Made by a program: the position numbers and the translations under genes
Shown: positions 24,361 through 33,983 of the stretch, in pieces
Position numbering within the stretch: the first letter of the stretch is position 1
Layout: each line of letters begins with the position of its first letter
Notes under the pieces: model-generated
The model's input: only the letters and a program-made list of their open reading frames with translations
The model's database searches: none
Told to the model about the DNA's origin: nothing
Source: JAHCHG01 sp041394845
Lineage (GTDB): Bacteria; Acidobacteriota; Blastocatellia; Pyrinomonadales; Pyrinomonadaceae
Length of the DNA: 64,000 bases
NCBI GenBank assembly: GCA_041394845.1
Contig: JAWKHL010000007.1
Span: 1-64,000, forward strand
Reading direction: 5' to 3'

Positions 24361-26361
24361 ATGTTCCTTTCCCTGATCATACTCGTTTTGATGACCTGCG
24401 GCGGTGCGGCGGTAACTTATCTGTTTACGGACGACGAACCGCTTTTGTGGCGTCTTTCGGCGGGCAACATCATCGGTTCGGCTCTCTTCGGTCTGGTGGT
24501 TTTCCTGCTGGCCTGTCTGTTCGGTTTGAATCTGATCGTCATTTTTCTCGCCGCTCTGGTTTCGCTGGCGCCGTTGATCCTGCTCAGAAAAAAAGAGATC
24601 AGGCGGAAATTCAACTACGACAAACAAAAGGCCAAGAGCCAACTGCAGGGGTCGAGCTTCAAGAAATTTTACCGCTTTTTGTATTACGCCGCGTTGTTCA
24701 TCATGCTCTGGCTATTTTTCGACCGGGCGATGATCACCAACGACGGCGGCATTTTCACCGGCGGTTCCCAGAATCTGGGCGATCTGCCGTTTCATCTGGG
24801 CGCGGTCTTTTCGTTTACCGAAGGGGCGAATTTCCCGCCGCAGAACCCCTCTTTCGCCGGAGCCAAATTCACTTATCCGTTTATCGCCGATCTGATCGCC
24901 GCCTGTTTCGCGCGTGTCGGGGCCGAAGTGCAGAACGCTTTTTTCATCCAGAACCTGACGCTCGGCTTTTCGCTCACAGTCCTGCTCGAAAAGTTCGTCT
25001 GCCGTCTGACCGGCAGTAAACTGGCCGGAAGACTCGCCCCCCTGCTTTTGTTTTTCAGCGGCGGGATCGGTTTTTTGTGGTGCGTCAAAGATTACTGGTA
25101 CGGCACGAAAGATCTCTTCGAGTTTATCGGAAACCTGCCCTGGGATTACACCATCGGCCAGAAATTCCGCTGGGGCAACTCTCTGCTGGTTCTCTTTATG
25201 ACCCAGCGCAGTCTTCTTCTGGGAATGCCCCTGACGCTGATCGTCCTGACTCACCTCTGGAAAGTTTTCAGCGCAAAAGACGATCAAACCCAAAATCCGA
25301 AATCCCAAATCCCAAATGCGACGGTCGGTCTTCTGGCCGGAACTCTGCCGCTGATCCACGCCCATTCGCTTTTCGTGCTGTTTGTCGTTGCGGCCTTTCT
25401 GTTTTTTTTCCGGCTCGACCGCTGGCGCGAATGGATCGCTTTCGGAGTCGGCACGGCCGCAGTGGCGATTCCGGCCCTGCTCTGGATCATGACGGGCAGC
25501 GCGTCTCATCTGAGCGAATTTATCGACTGGCATTTCGGCTGGGATCTGAGGGACGACAATTTCTTCTGGTTCTGGTTTAAGAACACCGGCCTTTTGATCC
25601 CTCTTCTGGTCGCCGGGATCATCTTATGGGTCAATCGGGGCGGGGCAGAAACGGATGAAAAGCAAAAGAAAAAAGACAAAAGGAAAAAGGCGAAAAATTC
25701 AGATCCGAGATCCGAGATCCCAGATCCGAGATCCGAGATGCTTTTGTTCTACCTTCCCTTCGCCTTTATGTTCGTCCTCTCGAATTCCGTCAAACTGGCC
25801 CCGTGGGAATGGGACAATATCAAGGTACTGATCTACTGGTTCGTCGGTTCGATCCCGTTCGTCGCCTGGCTGATCGCTGTGTTGTGGACGAAAAACCGTT
25901 GGTTCAAAACGCTTTCGGCCGGGCTTTTGCTGATCCTCATCGCCTCCGGCGCTTTGGACGTCTGGCGGGCCATTTCCGGCGCGGTCAACAACAAGGTGTT
26001 CGACCGGGAGGCGGTCGAGATCGCCGAACAGATCCGGTTGCGAACCCCGCCCGATGCTTTGTTTTTGAACGCCCCGACGTATAATACGGCTGTGGTGCTC
26101 TCGGGGCGGCGCTCGCTGATGCGTTATCCGGGGCATCTTTCCTCGCACGGGATCGATTACCGGGAACGCGAAGAGGATCTGAAGAGGATCTACGCCGGCG
26201 AGGCGACGGCCGGGATCTTTATCAAAAAATACGGCATCCAGTACGTTTTGATCAGCCCCGAGGCGAGAAGCGCGACCGAGGTCAACGACACCTTTTTCAG
26301 CCGCTTTCCCCTCATCGCCGAAGCCGGACAGTACCGGGTTTACAAGGTCGGGGGGCAATAG
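24361..26361 (+). CDS. Polytopic membrane protein, GT-C glycosyltransferase-like
   Basis: 666 aa from the ATG at 24361; a TTG 48 bp upstream is open but lies outside the first membrane segment. About 12 membrane segments with a large loop after the third (TNDGGIFTGGSQNLGDLPFHLGAVFSF), typical of GT-C-like or DUF2298-like proteins that use polyprenyl-linked sugars. The C-terminal 130 residues are soluble and extracytoplasmic. Two cytoplasmic loops contain in-frame low-complexity inserts encoded by DNA repeats (about residues 309-320 and 447-460). It is followed by another large membrane protein of similar type on the same strand, 62 bp apart. Confidence 0.7.
   Translation: MFLSLIILVLMTCGGAAVTYLFTDDEPLLWRLSAGNIIGSALFGLVVFLLACLFGLNLIVIFLAALVSLAPLILLRKKEIRRKFNYDKQKAKSQLQGSSFKKFYRFLYYAALFIMLWLFFDRAMITNDGGIFTGGSQNLGDLPFHLGAVFSFTEGANFPPQNPSFAGAKFTYPFIADLIAACFARVGAEVQNAFFIQNLTLGFSLTVLLEKFVCRLTGSKLAGRLAPLLLFFSGGIGFLWCVKDYWYGTKDLFEFIGNLPWDYTIGQKFRWGNSLLVLFMTQRSLLLGMPLTLIVLTHLWKVFSAKDDQTQNPKSQIPNATVGLLAGTLPLIHAHSLFVLFVVAAFLFFFRLDRWREWIAFGVGTAAVAIPALLWIMTGSASHLSEFIDWHFGWDLRDDNFFWFWFKNTGLLIPLLVAGIILWVNRGGAETDEKQKKKDKRKKAKNSDPRSEIPDPRSEMLLFYLPFAFMFVLSNSVKLAPWEWDNIKVLIYWFVGSIPFVAWLIAVLWTKNRWFKTLSAGLLLILIASGALDVWRAISGAVNNKVFDREAVEIAEQIRLRTPPDALFLNAPTYNTAVVLSGRRSLMRYPGHLSSHGIDYREREEDLKRIYAGEATAGIFIKKYGIQYVLISPEARSATEVNDTFFSRFPLIAEAGQYRVYKVGGQ
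25285..25318. repeat. In-frame aaatccc-type tandem repeat inside a membrane-protein gene
   Basis: Four to five units of aaatccc/aaaatcc encode the insert TQNPKSQIPN in a loop between two membrane segments. It is the reverse-complement flavour of the ggattttg blocks in the intergenic gaps. Confidence 0.75.
25700..25740. repeat. In-frame gatccga-type tandem repeat inside a membrane-protein gene
   Basis: Six units of gatccga/gatccca encode SDPRSEIPDPRSE after a lysine-rich loop. The surrounding frame stays open on both sides. Confidence 0.8.
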
Positions 26362-26423
26362 ACATTTATCATCTTTCATTTATCATTTACCGGAGATTTG
26401 ATTGATCGCTTTTCAGACAGACG

Positions 26424-28478
26424 ATGAGCAAAGACAAAGAACGATCTGAAGAACTGACAGACGCGGAAATTGAAGTCGCTAAGGAACAGGAAACCGCTTC
26501 GGGCCCGGGATTCGATTATCTCTCGATCTCAGGTTCGCTGGCCGTCGGGGCGGTCGCCGTTTTTCTGCGGTTCTGGCAACTCGGACTCAAACCGCTCCAT
26601 CACGACGAGGGCGTCAACGGTTTTTTTCTGACCCGGCTTTTCCGCGAGGGCATCTATCAGTACGATCCGGCCAATTATCACGGGCCGGATCTCTATTATC
26701 TGGCGCTGGCCTTTTCCAAGAGCTTCGGATTGAACACCCTCAGCGTTCGTTCGAGCGTCGCTCTTTTCGGCGTGCTGACGGTCGTTCTGGTGCTTTTTCT
26801 GCGGCGCTACATCGGCCGGACCGGCGCGCTGGTCGCCGGGCTTTTGATCGCGCTTTCGCCCGGCATGGTTTACATATCGCGCTATTTCATTCACGAGATA
26901 CTGTTCGTTTTCTTCAGCCTCGGGATCGTCCTCGGCGTTTTGTATTTCATCGAAAAGCGGCGGGTCGGTTCCGGCGGGGTTTCGATCATGACCCTTCTCC
27001 TGCTGATCTGCTTTTTGCCGACGGCGCTCAATCTGGCCGAACTGGCCGGCGAGGACCGGGTCTGGCTCAAATGGGCCTTGCAGGTCTCTCTGCTGGCGGT
27101 CGAATTCGTTCTGGTGTTTATGATCATGCGGATGCTCTGCGCCTGGAAAGCCGGACGGCCGATCTACTTGATACTGGCGTCGGCCTCGGCGGCGATGCTT
27201 TTTGCCACCAAGGAAACGGCTTTTATCACCATCGGAACGATGGCCATCGCCGCCCTCTGCGTCTGGCTCTGGCGCAAGATCGACGCCGGGCTCGGGCGAA
27301 AAACATACGCCCTTTTCGGTCTGGTCCAGATCCTGGCCGTAACGGCCCTGGGCGGGCTGGCCGTCGCCAGCCGGGAAAAACTTTACGAATCGGCCTCGTG
27401 GGCCCACAGGACCTTTGCCGAAGACACGGGACAACCGCTGGTTTTTTACGGGATGATATTTCTCTGTCTGCTGACGGCCGCTTCGTGGATCCTGTTCTTC
27501 GTCCGGCGCTGGCAGAGCGGGGAAGCGGACGAAGAAAGTTTCACCGAGCCGGTCGATCTGACCTGGAGCAGTTTCCGCGCCGGTTTCGGCGGCCGGAACG
27601 ACACGCTCCTGATCCTCGCCGCCGCCTTTTTCGTTTTCGCCTATCTCGGCGTGTTGTTCTTTTCCTCGTTTTTCACCTACCCATACGGCATCGTCGGGGC
27701 TTTCGAAGCCTACGCCATCTGGACCAAAACCGGAAGCGCCGACCACACTCAGAACGGTTTCTTCGCCTATCTCTGGTGGGCGGTCCAACTGGAATTGCCG
27801 ATCCTTCTGCTGTCGTTGCTCGGCACTCTGATCGCCTTTCTCAAATCCCGTCACCGCTTTGCCATGTTCGCCGGTCTGTGGGCCTTCGGTCTGTTCGCCG
27901 CCTACACCATCATTCCTTATAAAACGCCGTGGCTGGCGCTTTCCTTTCTTTTGCCGATGTGCATCATCGGAGGTTACGGCGTCAACGAACTGATCGCTTC
28001 GCGGAACATTCTTCAGAAGGCGGCGGGCATCCTGCTGGCGGCGACATCGATCGCGCTTCTCTCTTTTCAGACCTGCAACCTCAATTTCGTCCGTTACGAC
28101 GACGAGGAGATGGCCTATATCTACGCCCACACCCGGCGCGGGTTTCTCGGTCTGATCGACCAGATCAATCACTACGCCGAAAAAAGCGGCAAGAGACAAG
28201 ATGCGACCATCGAGATCGTCTCGCCCGATTACTGGCCGATGCCCTGGTACACCAATGATTACCCGAACGCCGTTTACGGCGGAAGTCTGAAGGACGTCAA
28301 CACGGCCGAGATGATCGTCGCCTCGCAAAAGCAGGCCGACGAACTTCCGCAGAGATACGGGGCACATTACAAGGTCGCCGGCCAGTATCCGCTTCGCCCC
28401 GGCGTCGAACTCTACCTGCTGGTCCGCAAAGACCTGGCCGACCCGGACGCCAAAGAGATCTATCAGTTGGTCGAGTGA
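26424..28478 (+). CDS. Polytopic membrane protein of the TIGR03663 (Agl23-like) family
   Basis: 684 aa. A soluble N-terminal 35 residues is followed by about 12 membrane segments. HHDEGVNGFFLTRLFREG in the first loop and YHGPDLYYL match the family called flippase activity-associated Agl23, a GT-C fold group. The C-terminal domain after the last helix is soluble (IVSPDYWPMPWYTNDYPN). Expected to act in transfer of lipid-linked sugars at the membrane. It forms a pair with the preceding GT-C-like gene. A repeat block lies directly after its stop. Confidence 0.8.
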   Translation: MSKDKERSEELTDAEIEVAKEQETASGPGFDYLSISGSLAVGAVAVFLRFWQLGLKPLHHDEGVNGFFLTRLFREGIYQYDPANYHGPDLYYLALAFSKSFGLNTLSVRSSVALFGVLTVVLVLFLRRYIGRTGALVAGLLIALSPGMVYISRYFIHEILFVFFSLGIVLGVLYFIEKRRVGSGGVSIMTLLLLICFLPTALNLAELAGEDRVWLKWALQVSLLAVEFVLVFMIMRMLCAWKAGRPIYLILASASAAMLFATKETAFITIGTMAIAALCVWLWRKIDAGLGRKTYALFGLVQILAVTALGGLAVASREKLYESASWAHRTFAEDTGQPLVFYGMIFLCLLTAASWILFFVRRWQSGEADEESFTEPVDLTWSSFRAGFGGRNDTLLILAAAFFVFAYLGVLFFSSFFTYPYGIVGAFEAYAIWTKTGSADHTQNGFFAYLWWAVQLELPILLLSLLGTLIAFLKSRHRFAMFAGLWAFGLFAAYTIIPYKTPWLALSFLLPMCIIGGYGVNELIASRNILQKAAGILLAATSIALLSFQTCNLNFVRYDDEEMAYIYAHTRRGFLGLIDQINHYAEKSGKRQDATIEIVSPDYWPMPWYTNDYPNAVYGGSLKDVNTAEMIVASQKQADELPQRYGAHYKVAGQYPLRPGVELYLLVRKDLADPDAKEIYQLVE

Positions 28479-28483
28479 GGCTT

Positions 28484-28518
28484 TGGATTTTGGATTTTAG
28501 ATTTTAGATTTTGGATTG
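28484..28518. repeat. Tandem ggattttagatttt units
   Basis: Five units directly after the Agl23-like gene and just before the palindromic end of the transposase element. No inverted partner is seen. Confidence 0.8.
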
Positions 28519-28535
28519 ATGTTTTTAGAGGTTTT

Positions 28536-29209
28536 ATGAATTGCCTCCATCTTCAGATGGAGGATAAGGTTTTTGGGAATGAATCCGGCTTTAGCCAAAT
28601 GAAATAAAAGAAAAATTCCCAATGGCTTGAGCCTAATCCTTAAATCTTCCGAACCCGTATTTTTCGATCATTTCATCATACTCATCCTGAAGAGTTTTTC
28701 TCCGATGATGCCTCTCCTGATTTTTAATATAATCTCTGACCCGATCGACGATCGATTCGCCGACCGAAACGGCAAAATGTTCGTCCTGCCATTCGAACCT
28801 GAAATTTGAAAGTTTGTTTCGGTTGATCCAAAAAGAAGACTCGCCTTTGATCAGCCGCATTATATCGGAGATTTTCTGATCCGTTCCGAGTGAAATGAGA
28901 CAATGAACGTGATCGACGTAACCGTTTATATGATCAAGAAAAATGCCTTTCTTCTGAGCATTTTCCCTGATACGACGGAAAACCTGCGGCCTGATTTCTT
29001 TATTCAGGAAAGGCTCTCGGTTTTTGGTTGACCAGACGAAATGTATCCAGACTTTTACAAATGGCATGAGAGTATTTTCAGATTGTGAGTAAATGGTTGA
29101 GGGAGATTTTTAGCTAAAGCTGTAATGATTTGTTGTTTATTTCTATTTTGGCCAAAGCCGCCTTCCTCCTCAAATCGCCGACCTCCATCTGAAGATGGAG
29201 GCAATTCAT
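28536..29209. mobile_element. RAYT/IS200-like element with perfect palindromic ends
   Basis: 674 bp bounded by perfect 28-bp inverted repeats (28536-28563, 29182-29209). Each end is itself a hairpin: atgaattg then cctccatcttcagatggagg. It encloses one Y1 transposase gene. Inner flanks carry extra ggctttagcc and ggcttgagcc pieces. The outer ends match the 157-bp element at 6097-6253. Hairpin ends plus a Y1 transposase are the hallmarks of IS200/IS605 or REP-associated systems. Confidence 0.85.
28633..29067 (-). CDS. REP-associated tyrosine transposase (Y1, IS200-like)
   Basis: 144 aa, typical size. The HUH metal motif is in GYVDHVHCLISL (H50-54 region), and a tyrosine in the C-terminal helix (YIKNQERHH) is the likely nucleophile. 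The N-terminal VKVWIHFVWSTKNREPFL is a strong match to IS200-like TnpA. It cuts and joins single-stranded DNA at hairpins. The reading frame is intact, so it may be active. It sits inside perfect inverted repeats and is on the opposite strand to the preceding membrane-protein gene. Confidence 0.9.
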   Translation of the reverse strand: MPFVKVWIHFVWSTKNREPFLNKEIRPQVFRRIRENAQKKGIFLDHINGYVDHVHCLISLGTDQKISDIMRLIKGESSFWINRNKLSNFRFEWQDEHFAVSVGESIVDRVRDYIKNQERHHRRKTLQDEYDEMIEKYGFGRFKD

Positions 29210-29300
29210 AGCTGAGAAATTAAATTTTCAAATTTTTGAAAAATGTAACTCGGATCCGCAAAATCAACAAGATTTGAATGTCATTCGGCTTTGAATGAAT

Positions 29301-29324
29301 TTCCACTAGCTGAAGCTAGTGGAA
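29301..29324. repeat. REP-like hairpin with tgaa loop
   Basis: Perfect 10-bp arms ttccactagc and gctagtggaa around the loop tgaa. The layout mirrors the ends of the nearby transposase element (a stem tipped by ttca/tgaa), so it may be another substrate of the same enzyme. Confidence 0.6.
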
Positions 29325-29345
29325 AAAGTGCCGACCCTATAATTT

Positions 29346-29408
29346 TCAAATCCTGATCTTCCCGATCTTCTCCGGCTTTTTGTCCGAACTCGGTTTCAGA
29401 TACGGTGC
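29346..29408 (-). pseudogene. Duplicated 3' end of the HerA-like gene
   Basis: 63 bp that repeat 30021-30083 with only three mismatches. Read on the minus strand it encodes the last 20 residues of the HerA-like protein (APYLKPSSDKK... to the TGA) without the rest of the gene. It lies on the far side of the nucleotidyltransferase module. Confidence 0.8.
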
Positions 29409-29415
29409 ATTTACT

Positions 29416-29859
29416 TTATTCGTCCTGCAGCCAGAGCGCATCGTTCCGGTCTTTTGCCCGACCGGTCGATTGTTTGTTGATGAGGAGATGGGTTTTGCCG
29501 ATGACGGGAACCGACAAATCTTCGATTTGAACCGTTTTATGTTCTTTCCAGGCCGCATCGAATTCGACTCCGTCAATCTGGGTGATGATATCGATCCGAC
29601 TCGGGACGAGGCCGATTTGAAAAACCATTCCGGGAGTTTTCAAGTCTTCGATTTGGAGATCGAAAAGAGGTGCGCCGAAGGTTTGCAAGGCTCGCCAGAC
29701 CTTTTCGGCATTTTCGTCCGAGAGGCGAATCCACAGATCAATATCGCCCGTCGCCCGGACATAGCCGTGAAAAGCCATGGCATAGCCGCCGACTACGAGG
29801 AATTCAACTTTCTCGGCGATAAACGCGGATAAGATGTCTGTGAAGTCCGGGTTCAGCAA
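29416..29859 (-). CDS. MNT-type nucleotidyltransferase, possible toxin-antitoxin partner
   Basis: 147 aa from a TTG at 29859, chosen because GGAG lies about 6 nt upstream and the alternative TTG at 29895 lacks a ribosome site. Nucleotidyltransferase motif GG at 24-25 followed by ATGDIDLW with D39 and D41 as metal ligands. In similar pairs such proteins sit after a small partner gene; here the 64-aa ORF upstream overlaps it by 56 bp. It is related to minimal nucleotidyltransferases that modify a partner protein or tRNA. The module is flanked by a 63-bp direct repeat. Confidence 0.75.
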   Translation of the reverse strand: MLNPDFTDILSAFIAEKVEFLVVGGYAMAFHGYVRATGDIDLWIRLSDENAEKVWRALQTFGAPLFDLQIEDLKTPGMVFQIGLVPSRIDIITQIDGVEFDAAWKEHKTVQIEDLSVPVIGKTHLLINKQSTGRAKDRNDALWLQDE

Positions 29860-29998
29860 CGGTTTCTCCTTTAAAAGCCCAGGCGTCCTGAGCAATCGGC
29901 CACATCATCGCCCAACGTTCTTCCGGTGTGGTGTTCCTCAGATCGTCGGTTTTCGCTGTGAGCGAGGTCTTTCGGACTTTTCTTTCCAATATTTTCAC
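29804..29998 (-). CDS. Small partner protein of the nucleotidyltransferase
   Basis: 64 aa from a GTG at 29998. The central NTTPEERWAMMWPIAQDAWAF and the C-terminal RHLIRVYRR resemble small proteins commonly found just upstream of MNT-like nucleotidyltransferases. Its 3' end overlaps the nucleotidyltransferase start in another frame. No ribosome site is seen upstream of the GTG, but TAAAAT lies just before it, so a short-leader or leaderless message is possible. Function unknown. Confidence 0.6.
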   Translation of the reverse strand: MKILERKVRKTSLTAKTDDLRNTTPEERWAMMWPIAQDAWAFKGETVAEPGLHRHLIRVYRRES

Positions 29999-30020
29999 AG
30001 GTTATATTTTAGCACGAAAA

Positions 30021-31715
<1,695 letters not shown>

Positions 31716-31839
31716 AAAATTGAATTGTCGAAAAAATCTTTTGCCCTCAAATTATACACGAAATCCGACGCGAGCCGGGAACAAACCCCCTTTGAGCGGT
31801 GTCTAAACGGCGATCAATCTTTATTAGGAGGCAAACAAA

Positions 31840-32196
31840 ATGAATCTCAGATTTAACCTGAAATACGCCTGGCTGACGCTCGGCGTCCTGTCGCTCGTCC
31901 TGCTCGCTGTTGACTGGTTCGGTTACGGTTCGGCGCAACTGCAAAGCGCGATCCTGGCTCTCAACATCCTCGGTTTCATATTGTCTGCGCCGGCGGGGCT
32001 TTTCTTCATACCGATCTCGCTGGCGGCCAATCATTTTCTGGAGATCGGCCCGTTTTCCGGCGAGGGGATCTATCTCAACACGCTCTTTTTGTTCGCCATC
32101 GGCGCGATGCAGTGGTTCTGGCTCGAACGCTTCTGGTTCCGGACCGAACCGCCTTTTCAGATGCTCGGTCTTTTGACGGGCGGGAAGGCCGATTGA
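31840..32196 (+). CDS. Small integral membrane protein
   Basis: 118 aa with three or four hydrophobic segments (about 8-26, 34-62, 78-95). A strong AGGAGG ribosome site lies 8 nt before the ATG. A tryptophan-rich C-terminal part (MQWFWLERFWF) is notable. No family recognised. It is divergent from the HerA-like gene. Confidence 0.65.
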   Translation: MNLRFNLKYAWLTLGVLSLVLLAVDWFGYGSAQLQSAILALNILGFILSAPAGLFFIPISLAANHFLEIGPFSGEGIYLNTLFLFAIGAMQWFWLERFWFRTEPPFQMLGLLTGGKAD

Positions 32197-32211
32197 TTTA
32201 AGGGCGTTTTT

Positions 32212-32287
32212 GGCCACAGAGCGCACAGAGTTCACCGAGAGGGTTGAAAAGTAGCTTCTCTCCGTGTGCTCTGTGCGCTCCGTGGCT
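32212..32287. repeat. Palindromic 'cacagagcgcacagag' block
   Basis: ggccacagagcgcacagag from 32212 faces ctctgtgcgctccgtggc ending near 32286, with a second mirrored pair (ttcaccgagagg / ctctccgtg) inside. Same flavour as 3261-3348. Confidence 0.8.
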
Positions 32288-32680
32288 AAGCGTTTTAAAA
32301 AAGGCAAACGACTTGAAAAAACGAACATTTTATCGACGGATTCCGTAGATTTCGGAAGATAAATTACGACGGTGTCCGAGAAAAAATCTCCAAAACTTAT
32401 CAAAAGTTTGGTCGGGGGCGATTTTTTGGCGGCATCTGACCGGCGGTTTTTTTCTTCCGTCGCTCTTTAATCTCTGCGGAGCGGCGCGGGCGGACAAAGC
32501 GCAGACGGGTCAGCGAGATCACGTTTTTCTTTTTTTGCGGTCCCGACGACTCGCCGCGCGGCGGGATAACGGGTAAAATCTTCCCGGCGCTTTTCGGGAA
32601 ATCGGAGAGCCGGCATTAGCCGAAGACGGTTGCGGACGGGGTTTTAGTTGAAAATATCTCTTGGCCGGAGGAATTTAGAT
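32288..32680. other. Intergenic region with no recognised gene
   Basis: About 390 bp. The middle is GC-rich (32500-32620) and shows no ORF with a family signal. A GGAGG ribosome site at its end serves the gene at 32681. A promoter for that operon is expected here but no convincing -35/-10 pair was found. Confidence 0.4.
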
Positions 32681-33037
32681 ATGAACTGGCGGCTCGACGG
32701 TTTGATCGCCAATGTTCCGCAGACCGCGCCGAACGGGGCGGTCAACGAGGAGACGATCTTTCGCTTTAGACAAAAAGAAAACCGCGTTTGGGCCGAATAT
32801 GCGGGCGGTTTGATCGAACGCGGCTATCTGGTCGGTCTCGTCACGGGGAATCGGTTCGTTTTCCGATATTGTCAGATGCAATTTGACGGAACTTTTGACG
32901 GCGGAAAGTCCGACTGCCGTTTGGAGAGAAGTCCCGAAGGATTGGTGCGGATCGTCGAGAATTTCGAATGGGCCTCCCGGCCCGGCGAAAAAGGAACGAA
33001 TATCATTCAGCAGTTGCCGGAACGGCCGACCGGATAA
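32681..33037 (+). CDS. Conserved hypothetical protein (family often labelled N-acetylglutamate synthase)
   Basis: 118 aa from the ATG at 32681, with GGAGG about 11 nt upstream; a TTG start 33 bp earlier is rejected. The pattern TIFRFRQKENRVWAEYAGG...GYLVGLV...FRYCQMQFDG...GKSDC matches small beta-rich proteins that databases often call N-acetylglutamate synthase, although nothing resembles the catalytic GNAT domain. The true function is unknown. The next gene starts 15 bp after its stop, so the two form an operon. Confidence 0.65.
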   Translation: MNWRLDGLIANVPQTAPNGAVNEETIFRFRQKENRVWAEYAGGLIERGYLVGLVTGNRFVFRYCQMQFDGTFDGGKSDCRLERSPEGLVRIVENFEWASRPGEKGTNIIQQLPERPTG

Positions 33038-33052
33038 TGGAGGTGAGCGGAA

Positions 33053-33802
33053 ATGGCACAGGCACAATACAGGTTGCGCGTTACGGCCGGGCCGGATGAG
33101 GGGCAATGTTTTGACCTCGGATATGACAGTTACACGGTCGGTCGTGCGGAGGATGCGGAAATCCGGATCCGGGAAAGCCAATCGCCCCGGCGAAGGTTCG
33201 CCGTCGTCTGGTCGGAGGAAACTGAATCTCACTGGCTCGATGTCTGGAGTCATACCAACCCGGTCCATCTCAACGACCGGAGATGCGCCGATGACGAACG
33301 CCATCCGCTGATGGAGGGCGATCTGATCAGAATCGGCGGGACCGAGCTCCTCTATGAGCGAATTCCCTCCGAAGACGAGAAACGGATCAGGATCAAGGCC
33401 CGTCTGGAAAACGCTCCGGGCGAGAACCGCGTCGCCCTGACGACCAAAGATAGAACTCATTCCATCGAGATCCCGCCGAAAGAGGAGGGAAGCGGTTCGA
33501 GCGCCAACGGAGGCGAACTGCTTTTTCTGGCGCTGGCCACTTGCTATTGCAACGATGTTTACCGCGAGGCCGCCAAACGGGGCATCGGGGTCGAGCGGGT
33601 CGAGGTCGAAGTCGAGGGCGATTTCGGCGCGGAAGGCGAACCGGCCCGGAACATCAGTTATCACGTCAGAGTCGTCGCCGATGCTCCCGAAGCGGCGATC
33701 CGCGAACTGCTCGCCTATACCGACACGGTGGCCGAAGTTCAGAACACCTTGAGAGTGGGAAGGCGGGTTGCTTTGAACCGGATCGAGGTTTCGGTCGATT
33801 AA
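33053..33802 (+). CDS. Fusion of degenerate FHA-like domain and OsmC-like domain
   Basis: 249 aa. Residues 6-104 have the FHA layout: LRVTAGPDEGQCFDL, TVGR with R31, a strand segment where SRxH would be but reading SPRRRF, and GDLIRIGGTELLYERI. The phosphothreonine-site histidine is absent. Residues 111-249 are an OsmC-like domain with GGELLFLALATC (C164, the expected peroxidatic position) but no second conserved cysteine. OsmC proteins reduce organic hydroperoxides; FHA domains read phosphothreonine. The ribosome site GGAGGTGAG precedes the ATG. This domain pair is unusual to my knowledge. Confidence 0.75.
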   Translation: MAQAQYRLRVTAGPDEGQCFDLGYDSYTVGRAEDAEIRIRESQSPRRRFAVVWSEETESHWLDVWSHTNPVHLNDRRCADDERHPLMEGDLIRIGGTELLYERIPSEDEKRIRIKARLENAPGENRVALTTKDRTHSIEIPPKEEGSGSSANGGELLFLALATCYCNDVYREAAKRGIGVERVEVEVEGDFGAEGEPARNISYHVRVVADAPEAAIRELLAYTDTVAEVQNTLRVGRRVALNRIEVSVD

Positions 33803-33983
33803 ACCGTCTGATTTCAAAATTCGGACTCAATCCGGTAGCAGGGAATTTTCGGTAAAATTGATTTTTTCGGGGTTTTCTTCTAAAAATTAAGTGAAGAGAA
33901 AGAGGCCGGAATTGAACAGAACCTAAAGTTCGACCCGTCAAATATTATTTCAATCTCTTGTTTTACAACAAACAAATTATCCA

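Noticed and set aside
32681..33037. Label 'N-acetylglutamate synthase' for the small beta-rich protein
   Set aside because: No GNAT or amino-acid kinase domain can be seen; the name appears to be a propagated annotation.
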